Shown: positions 45,101 through 53,863 of the stretch, in pieces
Numbering within the stretch: the first letter of the stretch is position 1
How the letters are laid out: each line of letters begins with the position of its first letter
DNA from: Anaeromyxobacter oryzae
GTDB taxonomy: Bacteria > Myxococcota > Myxococcia > Myxococcales > Anaeromyxobacteraceae
Length of the DNA stretch: 64,000 bases
NCBI RefSeq assembly: GCF_023169945.1
Contig: NZ_AP025591.1
Coordinates: 4,956,481-5,020,480 of the forward strand
Reading direction: 5' to 3'
Program-made: the position numbers and the translations under genes
The notes under the pieces: model-generated
What the model saw: only the letters and a program-made list of their open reading frames with translations
The model's database searches: none
What the model was told of the DNA's origin: nothing

Positions 45101-45547
45101 GTGATCATCGAGTGGAGCCCGGATCTCGCGGTGGGAGACCCGGCGATCGACGCGCAGCATCAGGAGCTCTTCCGGCGCGTCGCGGCGCTGTCCGCCGCGC
45201 TGGACGCGGGCGACGGGGGCGCCGTCGAGCCGCTGTTCACGTTCCTCCGCGGCCACGTGGTCGAGCACTTCGGGGCGGAGGAGCGGGTGATGCGCGAGAT
45301 CGCGTTTCCCGGGTACGCCGTGCACCGCGCGGCGCACGATCGCTTCGTCCGCGAGCTCGAGGAGGTGCGGCGCCTGTTCGAGGTCGCGGGGCCCACGGCC
45401 GCGGTGGCGCTCCGGACCCGCACCTGGATCGTGGACTGGCTCGTCGATCACATCACCTTCACCGACCGCGCCCTGGCGCGCCACGTCGCGCGCGGGCCAC
45501 CCACACCGACGCCCTCTCGGCCGCTCGCGTCCGTCCTGCGTCGCTGA
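45101..45547 (+). CDS. Bacteriohemerythrin 1 of 3
   Basis: The product (148 aa, GTG start) is a single-domain hemerythrin that binds O2 at a diiron site. Iron ligands appear as His20 (DAQHQELF), His-x3-Glu in HVVEHFGAEERVM, the His pair in YAVHRAAHDRF, and the late His/Asp in VDHITFTDRALARH. It carries a ~15-residue Pro/Ser C-terminal tail that the two following copies lack. It is the first of three tandem paralogues on one strand. An SD-like GGGGGAGGG precedes the start. Confidence 0.92.
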   Translation: MIIEWSPDLAVGDPAIDAQHQELFRRVAALSAALDAGDGGAVEPLFTFLRGHVVEHFGAEERVMREIAFPGYAVHRAAHDRFVRELEEVRRLFEVAGPTAAVALRTRTWIVDWLVDHITFTDRALARHVARGPPTPTPSRPLASVLRR

Positions 45548-45632
45548 CCGCCGGCGCTTTCGGCTTGTCCGGCGCGGCCGGCCGGCCCACGATGCGGGTG
45601 GCGCGCGAGGCGCGCCTCGCCTCGGAGGTCGC

Positions 45633-46037
45633 ATGCCGCTCCAGTGGACGCCAGCGCTCGCGGTGGGCATCGACGAGATCGACGCCCAGCACCAGGAGCT
45701 CTTCCGGCGCGCGGCGCGGCTCCTCGAAGCGCTGAAGCAGGGCCGCCCCGAGGAGCTCCGGGAAGTCATCGAGTTCCTCCACGCGTACGCCGTCGAGCAC
45801 TTCGGGCTCGAGGAGGCGTGGATGCGGGACGTGCAGTATCCCGGGTACGTCCGGCACAAGGCGGAGCACGACCGGTTCATCACCGATCTGCTCGCGCTCG
45901 CGGAGCGGCAGCAGCAGAGGTTGCCGAGCGCGTTCACCGCGCTCGAGGTGAACGCCTGGCTCGGCGAATGGCTCCGGCGCCACGTGTCCGGCACCGACCG
46001 GGAGCTGGGGCGGTACCTGGCGCGGCGAACCGCCTGA
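45633..46037 (+). CDS. Bacteriohemerythrin 2 of 3
   Basis: The product (134 aa) starts MPLQWTPALAVGIDEIDAQH, with Trp5 and His20 as in the other two. The HAYAVEHFGLEEAWM and YVRHKAEHDRF segments supply the His/Glu ligands, and LRRHVSGTDRELGRYL gives the last His/Asp. It lies 85 bp after the first copy. It probably stores, buffers or delivers O2, or senses it, at low oxygen. Confidence 0.93.
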   Translation: MPLQWTPALAVGIDEIDAQHQELFRRAARLLEALKQGRPEELREVIEFLHAYAVEHFGLEEAWMRDVQYPGYVRHKAEHDRFITDLLALAERQQQRLPSAFTALEVNAWLGEWLRRHVSGTDRELGRYLARRTA

Positions 46038-46113
46038 CCCCCAACGCGGGTCGCGCGGTCGCGGGGCGCGCGCTTCCCTCGCCTCGGCGCGGGCGCGGGG
46101 CGATACTCGCGCC

Positions 46114-46518
46114 ATGCCCATCCAGTGGACCCCGTCGCTCGCGGTGGGCGTGCCGGAGATCGACGCGCAGCACCAGGAGCTGTTCCGGCGCGCCGAGCGG
46201 CTCATCGTGGCGCTCCGCGCCGGCGATCGGTCCGAGGTCGGGCCGCTCTTCCGGTACCTCTCGGAGTACGTCGTCGCGCACTTCGAGGCCGAGGAGCGGC
46301 TGATGCGGGCGAGGTCCTATCCCGAGCACGGCGGGCACGAGGCCGAGCACCGGAAGTTCCGCGCAGACTTCCAGGAGCTCGCGGCGCGGTTCGACGAGAA
46401 GGGGCCGACCGCGCTCCTCGCGCTGACGCTCCACAACTGGCTCTCCGACTGGCTCCGGCGCCACATCGGCGGCGCGGACCGCGACCTCGGCCGCTTCGTC
46501 CAGCGCGCCGCGCGCTGA
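46114..46518 (+). CDS. Bacteriohemerythrin 3 of 3
   Basis: The product (134 aa) is closest to copy 2 (MPIQWTPSLAVGVPEIDAQH opening, same length). Ligands are His20, the YVVAHFEAEERLM His/Glu, the GHEAEHRKF His pair and RRHIGGADRDLGRF. It begins 76 bp after copy 2 and is followed by a 239-bp gap before pyruvate carboxylase in which I see no gene. All three copies keep the full ligand set, so none looks degenerate. Confidence 0.93.
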   Translation: MPIQWTPSLAVGVPEIDAQHQELFRRAERLIVALRAGDRSEVGPLFRYLSEYVVAHFEAEERLMRARSYPEHGGHEAEHRKFRADFQELAARFDEKGPTALLALTLHNWLSDWLRRHIGGADRDLGRFVQRAAR

Positions 46519-46757
46519 CTCTCCAGTCGGCGCGTCGCGCGCCGGGGGGCTCGACGGAGTAGGGGCAGGTGTGGTCTCCTGCCGACCCTCGACGCCGAAC
46601 CGCGCTGGACCGAGCCGAGCCGTTTCACGCCCGACCCGATCCTCGACGCATCCAGCCTCGCCCGCCCTGCCGCGGACGGCGATCGGGACTCCGAGCTCGA
46701 AGCGACCAGCGGCGCGCCACCCCGGGGCGCGACCGATGCGTAGTCCCCGGAGCCTTC

Positions 46758-49700
46758 ATGCCGACCCCGTTCAAGCGCGTCCTGGCCGCGAATCGCGGCG
46801 AGATCGCCATCCGCATCTTCCGAGCCTGCACCGAGCTCGGGATCCAGACCATCGCCATCTACTCCGAGGAGGACCGCCTCTCCCTCCACCGCTACAAGGC
46901 GGACGAGGCGTGGCTCGTCGGCAAGGGCAAGAAGCCCATCGACGCGTACCTCGGCATCGACGAGATCGTCGATCTCGCGAAGCGGCTCGAGGTGGACGCC
47001 ATCCACCCCGGGTACGGGTTCCTCTCCGAGAACCCGGAGTTCTCCGAGGCGTGCGAGCGCGCCGGGATCGTCTTCATCGGCCCGACCGCCGAGATGCAGC
47101 GCAAGCTCGGCGACAAGGTCGCCGGGCGCAAGGCCGCGCAGGCCGCGGGCGTTCCGATCGTGCCCGGCACGCCCGAGCCCATCCTCCACGACGAGGAGGC
47201 GCTCATCTTCGCGAAGCAGCACGGGTATCCGATCATCATCAAGGCGAGCGCGGGAGGCGGCGGCCGCGGCATGCGCGTCGCCCGCACGCAGCGCGAGCTC
47301 GTCGAGGGGCTCGTCTCCGCCCGCAGCGAGGCGCAGGCGGCGTTCGGAAACGCCGCCGTCTTCCTCGAGCGGTACATCGAGCGCCCGAAGCACATCGAGG
47401 TGCAGATCCTCGGCGACCACCACGGGAACCTCGTCCACCTGTTCGAGCGCGACTGCTCGATCCAGCGGCGGCACCAGAAGGTCGTCGAGTTCGCGCCCTC
47501 GCTCGCCCTCTCCGAGAAGCAGCGCGAGGCGATCTGCCAGGACGCGCTCAAGATCGCGCGGAGCGTCTCCTACCGGAACGCCGGCACGGTGGAGTTCCTC
47601 GTCGACCAGGAGGGCCACCACTACTTCATCGAGGTGAACCCCCGCATCCAGGTCGAGCACACGGTCACCGAGAGCATCACCGGCCGCAACCTGGTGCAGG
47701 CGCAGATCCTCGTCGCCCAGGGCAAGCGGCTCTCGGATCCGGAGATCGGGATCGCGCGCCAGGAGGACATCCAGCGCCGCGGCTTCGCGCTCCAGTGCCG
47801 GATCACCACCGAGGATCCGCAGAACGGGTTCGCGCCCGACTACGGCGTCCTCAAGGCGTACCGCTCGCCGGGCGGCTTCGGCGTGCGGCTCGACGCGGGG
47901 TCCGCGTTCGGCGGCGCGGTGATCACGCCGCACTACGACTCCCTCCTGGTGAAGATCACGACCTGGGGCCTCACGCACCAGGCCGCCGCGCACGTGATGG
48001 ATCGCTCCCTCCAGGAGTTCCGCGTACGCGGCGTGAAGACCAACATCTCGTTCCTCGAGAACGTGATGCGCCACCCGGTCTTCCTCGAGGGGAAGTGCGA
48101 CACCTCCTTCATCGAGGCGCACCCCGAGCTGCTCCAGGCCCCGCAGAAGAAGGATCGCGGCACGAAGCTGCTCAAGTACCTCGGCGACGTCATCGTGAAC
48201 GGCTCGGCCGGCGTGGCGAAGCCGCTCCGCTCCGCCGACCTGCGCGAGCCGCGAGTCCCGAAGGTCGACGTGACGCGCCGGCCCAAGGGCACGCGCGACA
48301 TCCTCCTCGAGCGCGGCCCCGAGGGCCTCGCGAAGTGGGTGCTCGCGGAGAAGCGGCTCCTCTTCACCGACACGACGATGCGCGACGCGCACCAGTCGCT
48401 CCTCGCCACGCGCGTCCGCAGCCACGACCTGATCCGGATCGCCGAGGCGACGAGCGTCCTCGGCGCCGGGCTCTTCTCGCTCGAGTGCTGGGGCGGCGCC
48501 ACGTTCGACGTCTCGATGCGCTTCCTCAAGGAGGATCCCTGGGAGCGGCTGCACCGGCTCCGCAAGGCGGTCCCGAACGTCCTCTTCCAGATGCTGCTCC
48601 GCGGCTCGAACGCCGTCGGCTACACGAACTACCCGGACAACGTGGTCGAGCGGTTCGTGGAGGAGGCCTCGAAGAGCGGCGTGGACGTGTTCCGGGTCTT
48701 CGACGCGCTCAACTGGACGAAGGGCATGAAGGTCGCGATGGAGGCGGTGCGGCGGCAGAAGAACGCCGTCTGCGAAGCCTCCGTCTGCTACACGGGCGAC
48801 ATCACCGACCCGAAGCGCGACAAGTACCCGCTCGACTACTACGTGAAGCTCGCGCGGGAGCTGGAGCGCATGGGCGCCCACTTCCTCGCGGTGAAGGACA
48901 TGGCGGGCCTCCTCAAGCCGTTCGCGGCGGCGAAGCTCGTGAAGGCGCTGAAGGAGAGCGTGGGGATCCCGGTCCACCTCCACACGCACGACACCTCCGG
49001 CGTCGCCTCCGCGACGCTCCTCGAGGCGACGCGCGCCGGCGTGGACGTCGTGGACGCCGCGCTGTCGTCGCTGTCCGGGCTCACCGCCCAGCCGAACCTC
49101 AACTCCCTCAACGCGGTGCTCGCGGGGAGCGAGTGGGATCCGAGGCTCGACCAGGACGGGCTGCAGCTGCTCGCGAACTACTGGGAGACGGTGCGCGAGT
49201 ACTACGCGCCGTTCGAGTCCGGCCTGAAGAGCGGGACCGCCGAGGTCTACCGGCACGAGATCCCGGGAGGCCAGTACTCCAACTACAGGCCGCAGGTGGC
49301 CGGGCTCGGCCTCCTCGACAAGTGGGAGGAGTGCAAGGACATGTACCGGAAGGTGAACCTGCTCTTCGGCGACGTCGTGAAGGTCACGCCGTCCTCGAAG
49401 GTGGTCGGCGACATGGCCATGTTCCTCGTGAAGAACGGCCTCGAGCCGGAGGACCTCTTCACCGAGAAGGGCCAGGACCTCGCCTTCCCCGAGTCCGTCA
49501 TCGGCCTCGCGCGCGGCATGCTCGGGCAGCTCCACGGCGGGTTCCCCGAGCAGCTCCGCAAGGTCATCCTGAAGGGCCAGGAGCCCATCACCTGCCGCCC
49601 GGGCGAGCTGCTCGAGCCGGCGGACCTCGAGCTCGAGCGGAAGAAGGCGTCGGAGCGGATCGGCGGGTACGTGGACGACAAGTCGCTCGTCTCCTACCTG

Positions 49701-50204
49701 CTCTACCCGCAGGTGTTCGCGGAGCTCGTGCGCCACCGCGACGAGTACTCCGACACCTCCGTGATCCCGACCCCGGTCTTCCTCTACGGCCTCGAGCCCG
49801 GCCAGGAGACCTCGATCGAGATCGAGCCCGGCAAGACGCTCATCGTGCGGCTCGTGACGATCGGCAAGCTGGAGAAGGACGGCACGCGCGACCTGTTCTT
49901 CGAGCTGAACGGCGAGGCCCGCACGATCACCGTCCGCGACCAGACGGCGGCGCAGGCGGGCACCGCGCGCGTGAAGGCCGAGAAGGGCAACGCGGCCCAC
50001 GTCGGCGCGCCGATGCCGGGCAAGGTCCTCAAGGTGAACGTGAAGCCCGGCGACGCCGTGAAGGCGGGCGCGGTGCTCGTCGTCACCGAGGCCATGAAGA
50101 TGGAGACCAACGTGAAGGCCAAGGCGGACTGCAAGATCGCCGAGGTCCGGTTCAAGGAGAGCGACAAGGTCGAGAAGGACGATCTCCTGCTCGTCCTGGC
50201 CTGA
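46758..50204 (+). CDS. pyc: Pyruvate carboxylase
   Basis: The product (1148 aa) is the single-chain enzyme that makes oxaloacetate from pyruvate, bicarbonate and ATP. The order is biotin carboxylase (FKRVLAANRGEIAIRIFRAC start; KASAGGGGRGMRV glycine loop; ERDCSIQRRHQKV), carboxyltransferase (FTDTTMRDAHQSLLATRVRS; GLLKPFAAAKLV) and the C-terminal biotinyl domain with EAMKMETNVKA. The biotinylated Lys is near 1114. Full length, no breaks. Together with the 2-oxoacid oxidoreductase nearby, it supports anaplerosis during growth on C2/C3 acids. The ATG is chosen at the family's usual start. Confidence 0.97.
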   Translation: MPTPFKRVLAANRGEIAIRIFRACTELGIQTIAIYSEEDRLSLHRYKADEAWLVGKGKKPIDAYLGIDEIVDLAKRLEVDAIHPGYGFLSENPEFSEACERAGIVFIGPTAEMQRKLGDKVAGRKAAQAAGVPIVPGTPEPILHDEEALIFAKQHGYPIIIKASAGGGGRGMRVARTQRELVEGLVSARSEAQAAFGNAAVFLERYIERPKHIEVQILGDHHGNLVHLFERDCSIQRRHQKVVEFAPSLALSEKQREAICQDALKIARSVSYRNAGTVEFLVDQEGHHYFIEVNPRIQVEHTVTESITGRNLVQAQILVAQGKRLSDPEIGIARQEDIQRRGFALQCRITTEDPQNGFAPDYGVLKAYRSPGGFGVRLDAGSAFGGAVITPHYDSLLVKITTWGLTHQAAAHVMDRSLQEFRVRGVKTNISFLENVMRHPVFLEGKCDTSFIEAHPELLQAPQKKDRGTKLLKYLGDVIVNGSAGVAKPLRSADLREPRVPKVDVTRRPKGTRDILLERGPEGLAKWVLAEKRLLFTDTTMRDAHQSLLATRVRSHDLIRIAEATSVLGAGLFSLECWGGATFDVSMRFLKEDPWERLHRLRKAVPNVLFQMLLRGSNAVGYTNYPDNVVERFVEEASKSGVDVFRVFDALNWTKGMKVAMEAVRRQKNAVCEASVCYTGDITDPKRDKYPLDYYVKLARELERMGAHFLAVKDMAGLLKPFAAAKLVKALKESVGIPVHLHTHDTSGVASATLLEATRAGVDVVDAALSSLSGLTAQPNLNSLNAVLAGSEWDPRLDQDGLQLLANYWETVREYYAPFESGLKSGTAEVYRHEIPGGQYSNYRPQVAGLGLLDKWEECKDMYRKVNLLFGDVVKVTPSSKVVGDMAMFLVKNGLEPEDLFTEKGQDLAFPESVIGLARGMLGQLHGGFPEQLRKVILKGQEPITCRPGELLEPADLELERKKASERIGGYVDDKSLVSYLLYPQVFAELVRHRDEYSDTSVIPTPVFLYGLEPGQETSIEIEPGKTLIVRLVTIGKLEKDGTRDLFFELNGEARTITVRDQTAAQAGTARVKAEKGNAAHVGAPMPGKVLKVNVKPGDAVKAGAVLVVTEAMKMETNVKAKADCKIAEVRFKESDKVEKDDLLLVLA

Positions 50205-50211
50205 TCGAGAA

Positions 50212-50250
50212 CCTCCCTCTCCCCCCGCGCCAGCGGGGGGAGAGGCAGCG
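50212..50250. repeat. Palindromic repeat downstream of pyc, possible terminator
   Basis: Arms CCTCTCCCCCCGC (50216-50228) and GCGGGGGGAGAGG (50233-50245) form a 13-bp stem with a GCCA loop, 8 bases after the pyc stop. The flank ACCTCCCTCTCCCCCCG is shared with the copy in the DUF2339 gene. It could end pyc transcription; there is no T-run. Confidence 0.65.
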
Positions 50251-50291
50251 GTGAAGGGGCCGCCGGCCCCATCCGGTCCGATCCTCCGGGC

Positions 50292-50325
50292 TTGCCGCGC
50301 GTCATCGTTCAGAATATTCTGAACG
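50292..50325 (+). promoter_or_regulatory. Promoter and palindromic operator of the GbsR/MarR gene
   Basis: TTGCCG (50292-50297), 17 bases, then TATTCT (50315-50320) form a sigma-70-like promoter. The perfect 20-bp palindrome CGTTCAGAATATTCTGAACG (50306-50325) covers the -10. The expected start near 50327 is next to the ATG at 50329. A near-identical palindrome lies before the next gene (50917-50938). Confidence 0.74.
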
Positions 50326-50328
50326 CAG

Positions 50329-50859
50329 ATGGCACCGATGAACCCCGACGCCCTCGCGAAGTTCATCGACGCCTGGGGCGCGATGGGATCCCTCTGGGGC
50401 ATCAACCGCTCGGTCGCGCGCGTCCACGCGCTCCTCATGGCGAGCGAGGCGCCGCTCTCGCTCGACGAGATCGCCGACCGCCTGCAGATGTCCAAGGGGA
50501 ACGCGTCGATGTCGCTCCGGGACCTCCGGAACTTCGGCGTCGCGCGGCCGGTCCAGGTCCCGGGCGACCGGCGCGACTTCTACGTCACCGAGCCCGACGT
50601 CTGGACGATGTTCTTCCGCATCCTCCACGAGCGGAAGCGCCGCGAGTTCGATCCCGCGCTCGACGCCGTCCGCGGCGTGCTCGACGAGCCCGGCGCGGAC
50701 GGCGCCGTCCGCGAGCGCCTCGAGCAGATGGCGGACCTCCTCGCCACCGTGGAGGGCGTGGTCGCGCGGTTCCTGAAGGACCCCGAGTCGTCGCGCTCGG
50801 CGCTCGCGTTCCTCACCGGCCTCCCGGGCGGGCGCGGGAAGAAGGGGAAGACGCGATAG
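50329..50859 (+). CDS. GbsR/MarR family transcriptional regulator
   Basis: The product (176 aa) is a winged-helix regulator of the GbsR type: GSLWGINRSVARVHALLMAS, PLSLDEIADRLQMSKGNASM, SLRDLRNFGVARPVQVPGDR, and a helical C-terminal dimer region. It starts ATG within 4 bases of a palindromic operator and has no Shine-Dalgarno sequence, so the mRNA is probably leaderless and autorepressed. A second Met nine bases on (MNPDALAKF) is an alternative start. A matching operator precedes the NAD(P)-binding gene at 50966, its likely target. Confidence 0.86.
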   Translation: MAPMNPDALAKFIDAWGAMGSLWGINRSVARVHALLMASEAPLSLDEIADRLQMSKGNASMSLRDLRNFGVARPVQVPGDRRDFYVTEPDVWTMFFRILHERKRREFDPALDAVRGVLDEPGADGAVRERLEQMADLLATVEGVVARFLKDPESSRSALAFLTGLPGGRGKKGKTR

Positions 50860-50916
50860 GACGGGAGGGCCGGCGCGCGGGCCCGGCCCGCCGCGCGCCG
50901 GGAACGTGCAGCCCTG

Positions 50917-50938
50917 TCGTTCAGAAGATTCTGAACGA
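50917..50938 (+). promoter_or_regulatory. Second GbsR-type operator
   Basis: Arms TCGTTCAGAA and TTCTGAACGA (10 bp, perfect) flank a 2-base centre. The core TTCAGAA..TTCTGAA is shared with the operator at 50306-50325. It lies 28 bases upstream of the ATG at 50966, between the regulator and its probable target gene. Confidence 0.7.
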
Positions 50939-50965
50939 CAAACGCAACTCGATCAGGAGGACGAC

Positions 50966-51877
50966 ATGGCGAGCCCGATCCACGCGGTCACCGGCGCGTT
51001 CGGCTACAGCGGGCGTCACATCACGGAGCGGCTCCTCGCCCGCGGCGTGCGGGTCCGCAGCCTCACCGGCCATCCGGACCGGCCCGACCCGTTCGGCGGG
51101 CGCGTCGAGGTCGTCCCGTTCCGGTTCGACGATCCGGACGCGCTCGCGGCGGCGCTCCAGGGCGTGAACGTCCTCCACAACACCTACTGGGTGCGCTTCG
51201 ATCACGGAGCGTCCACGTTCGCCCGCGCCGTCGCGCACAGCCGGGCGCTCTTCACCGCGGCCGCGCGCGCCGGCGTCGAGCGCATCGTCCACGTGTCCAT
51301 CACGAACCCGTCGCCGGACTCGCCGCTGCCGTACTTCCGCGGAAAGGCGGAGGTCGAGGCCGCGCTGCGGGCGTCGGGCGTCTCCCACGCGATCCTCCGC
51401 CCGGCCGTGTTCTTCGGCGGCCGGGACGTGCTCGTGAACAACATCGCCTGGCTGCTGCGGCGGCTCCCGATCTTCGGCGCGGTCCCGGGCGAGTACGGCA
51501 TTCGCCCGGTGCACGTGGACGACGTCGCGGCGCTCGCTGTGGAGCAGGCGGAGTCGCGCGCGGACGTCACGCTCGACGCGGTCGGGCCAGAGACCTTCTC
51601 CTATGCGGACCTGGTCCGCCGCGTCGGGCGCGCGGTGGGGTCGCGGGCGAGGATCGTGCCGGTCCCGGCGCCGCTCCTCCTCGCGGTCGCGCGCCTCGTG
51701 GGGCGGGTCGTCGGCGACGTCGCGCTCACGCCGGACGAGGTGCGGGGGCTCACCGCCGACCTCCTCGTGACGTCCGGCCCGTCGACGGGGCCGACGCGGT
51801 TCTCGGAGTGGGTCGACCGTCACGGCGGGGCGCTGGGGCGGAGCTGGGCGTCCGAGCTGGGCCGCCACTACAGGTGA
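50966..51877 (+). CDS. NmrA-like NAD(P)-binding protein
   Basis: The product (303 aa) is an atypical SDR with the nucleotide loop HAVTGAFGYSGRHITERLLA near residue 6. It has NVLHNTYWVRFDHG, ERIVHVSITNPSPDSPLPYF and RPVHVDDVAALAVEQAESRA. No YxxxK catalytic pair is evident, as in NmrA-type sensors or NAD(P)-dependent epimerase-like proteins. AGGAGG at 50955-50960 fixes the start. It sits behind an operator matching the preceding GbsR-type regulator. The substrate is unknown. Confidence 0.84.
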   Translation: MASPIHAVTGAFGYSGRHITERLLARGVRVRSLTGHPDRPDPFGGRVEVVPFRFDDPDALAAALQGVNVLHNTYWVRFDHGASTFARAVAHSRALFTAAARAGVERIVHVSITNPSPDSPLPYFRGKAEVEAALRASGVSHAILRPAVFFGGRDVLVNNIAWLLRRLPIFGAVPGEYGIRPVHVDDVAALAVEQAESRADVTLDAVGPETFSYADLVRRVGRAVGSRARIVPVPAPLLLAVARLVGRVVGDVALTPDEVRGLTADLLVTSGPSTGPTRFSEWVDRHGGALGRSWASELGRHYR

Positions 51878-52026
51878 CGCGTGCGGGGCAGGCGCGGCCG
51901 GGGCCGGAGGCACGGGCAGCCCGGACGACCGGCCGGGGGGCCGCGCGCTCCCCGGCGGGGCACGGTGAAAGCGGGGCGGGCCGCCGTTATCTCAGGCGAG
52001 AGGGAGGCATCCCGATCCGGAGTCCC

Positions 52027-53862
52027 ATGCCCGCCACGCCGTCCACCGAAGCCAAGCCCACCCGCCGCACCGACCCCAGGCCGCTCGTCAACGACTTCTC
52101 GATCCAGGTCGCGACCGCGAACGGTTCCGGCTCGCAGAGCTCGAACAGCGTCCTCCTGCGCTCCATCTTCCAGATGGGCGTGCCGGTCTCGGGCAAGAAC
52201 CTCTTCCCGTCCAACATCGCGGGCCTGCCGACCTGGTTCACGATCCGCGCGTCCGCGGAGGGCTGGGTCGCGCGGAAGAAGGAGACGGACCTCCTCGTCG
52301 CGATGAACGCCGAGACGGCGCGGGACGACGTGCTCGGCCTCGACCCCGGGGCCGTCGTCGTCTACGACGCGCCCCTCGGCCTCTCCTCCGTGCGCGACGA
52401 CCTGGTGTTCTACCCGGTCCCGTTCGACAAGGTGATCGAGGGGGTCACGACGGAGGCGAAGATCAGGAAGCTCCTCCGGAACATGGCATACGTCGGCGTG
52501 CTCGCGCGGCTGCTCGACATCGAGCTGGCCGAGGTCGAGCGCGCCATCGGGAAGCAGTTCGGGAAGAAGGCCAAGGCGCGCGACCTGAACGTCGCTGCCG
52601 CGCGCGCCGGGTTCGAGCACGCCGCCACCCTCGAGAAGCGGGACGGGCTCCGGATCCGGCGGATGGACGCGACCGGCGGCAAGATCATCGTCGACGGGAA
52701 CTCCGCCGCGGCGCTCGGCGCGCTGTTCGGCGGCGTCACGGTCGTCGCCTGGTACCCGATCACCCCGTCGTCCTCGCTTGTCGAGACGCTCATCGGGTAC
52801 CTGCGGCAGTACCGGACCGGCCCGGACGGGAAGGCGACGTTCGCGGTGGTGCAGGCGGAGGACGAGCTCGCCGCCATCGGCATGGTGATCGGCGCAGGGT
52901 GGGCGGGCGCGCGCGCGATGACCGCGAGCGCCGGCCCCGGCATCTCCCTCATGTCGGAGTTCGCCGGCCTCGGGTACTACGCGGAGGTCCCGGCGGTGAT
53001 CTTCGACGTGCAGCGCGTCGGGCCGTCCACCGGCCTCCCCACCCGCACCTCGCAGGGAGACGTCCTCTCGACAGCGCTCCTCTCGCACGGCGACACGCAG
53101 CACGTCCTCCTGTTCCCCGGGTCCGTCGAGGAGTGCTTCACGATGGGCGTCGAGGCCTTCGACCTCGCCGAGCGGCTGCAGACGCCGGTCTTCGTCATGA
53201 CGGACCTCGACCTCGGCATGAACAACTGGATGGCGGACCCGTTCCCCTACCCGGAGCGGCCGCTCGATCGCGGCAAGGTCCTCTCGAAGGAGGACCTCGA
53301 CCGCCTCGGCGAGTTCGCCCGCTACAAGGACGTGGACGGCGACGGGATCGGCTGGCGGACGCTGCCCGGGACGGATCATCCGAAGGCCGCCTACTTCACG
53401 CGGGGCACCGGCCACGACGAGACGGCCGCGTACAGCGAGAGCCCGGTCGTGTTCGAGCAGAACATGGAGCGGCTGGCGCGGAAGCTCGACACGGCCCGCG
53501 CCCTCGTCCCCCCGCCGGTCGTGCACGGCGACGGCAAGGCGCGGATCGGGATCGTCGCGTACGGCTCGTCGGACTTCGCGGTCGAGGAGGCGCGCGTCCA
53601 GCTCGCGCGCGAGGCGGGTCTCGAGACCGACTACCTGCGCGTGCGAGGCTACCCGTTCGCCCGCGAGGTGCACGCGTTCGTGGAGCGGCACGAGCGCGTC
53701 TACGTCGTCGAGCAGAACCGGGACGGGCAGCTGGCCGCGCTCCTGAAGCTCGACCTCGCGCCGGAGGTCGTCCCGCGCCTCCGATCGATCGCGCACGTCC
53801 ACGGGCTGCCGCTCGACGCGCGGTCCGTCACCGACGAGCTCCGCTCGATGGAGGGCCGCTGA
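52027..53862 (+). CDS. 2-oxoacid:ferredoxin oxidoreductase, alpha subunit with fused gamma domain
   Basis: The product (611 aa) carries an N-terminal gamma domain (about 20-210; GVPVSGKNLFPSNIAGLPTW) fused to the alpha domain (about 225-611). The alpha part has AWYPITPSSSLVETL, QAEDELAAIGMVIGAGWAGA and TASAGPGISLMSEFAGLGYY. This matches KorA/VorA-type subunits that bind 2-oxoglutarate or another 2-oxoacid and feed ferredoxin. A single base separates it from the beta gene, so the two form one unit. Specificity (2-oxoglutarate likely) is inferred. Confidence 0.9.
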   Translation: MPATPSTEAKPTRRTDPRPLVNDFSIQVATANGSGSQSSNSVLLRSIFQMGVPVSGKNLFPSNIAGLPTWFTIRASAEGWVARKKETDLLVAMNAETARDDVLGLDPGAVVVYDAPLGLSSVRDDLVFYPVPFDKVIEGVTTEAKIRKLLRNMAYVGVLARLLDIELAEVERAIGKQFGKKAKARDLNVAAARAGFEHAATLEKRDGLRIRRMDATGGKIIVDGNSAAALGALFGGVTVVAWYPITPSSSLVETLIGYLRQYRTGPDGKATFAVVQAEDELAAIGMVIGAGWAGARAMTASAGPGISLMSEFAGLGYYAEVPAVIFDVQRVGPSTGLPTRTSQGDVLSTALLSHGDTQHVLLFPGSVEECFTMGVEAFDLAERLQTPVFVMTDLDLGMNNWMADPFPYPERPLDRGKVLSKEDLDRLGEFARYKDVDGDGIGWRTLPGTDHPKAAYFTRGTGHDETAAYSESPVVFEQNMERLARKLDTARALVPPPVVHGDGKARIGIVAYGSSDFAVEEARVQLAREAGLETDYLRVRGYPFAREVHAFVERHERVYVVEQNRDGQLAALLKLDLAPEVVPRLRSIAHVHGLPLDARSVTDELRSMEGR

Positions 53863-53863
53863 C

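Noticed and set aside
46317..50495. Long minus-strand open frame opposite pyruvate carboxylase
   Set aside because: No motifs; pyc on the plus strand is complete with all three domains.
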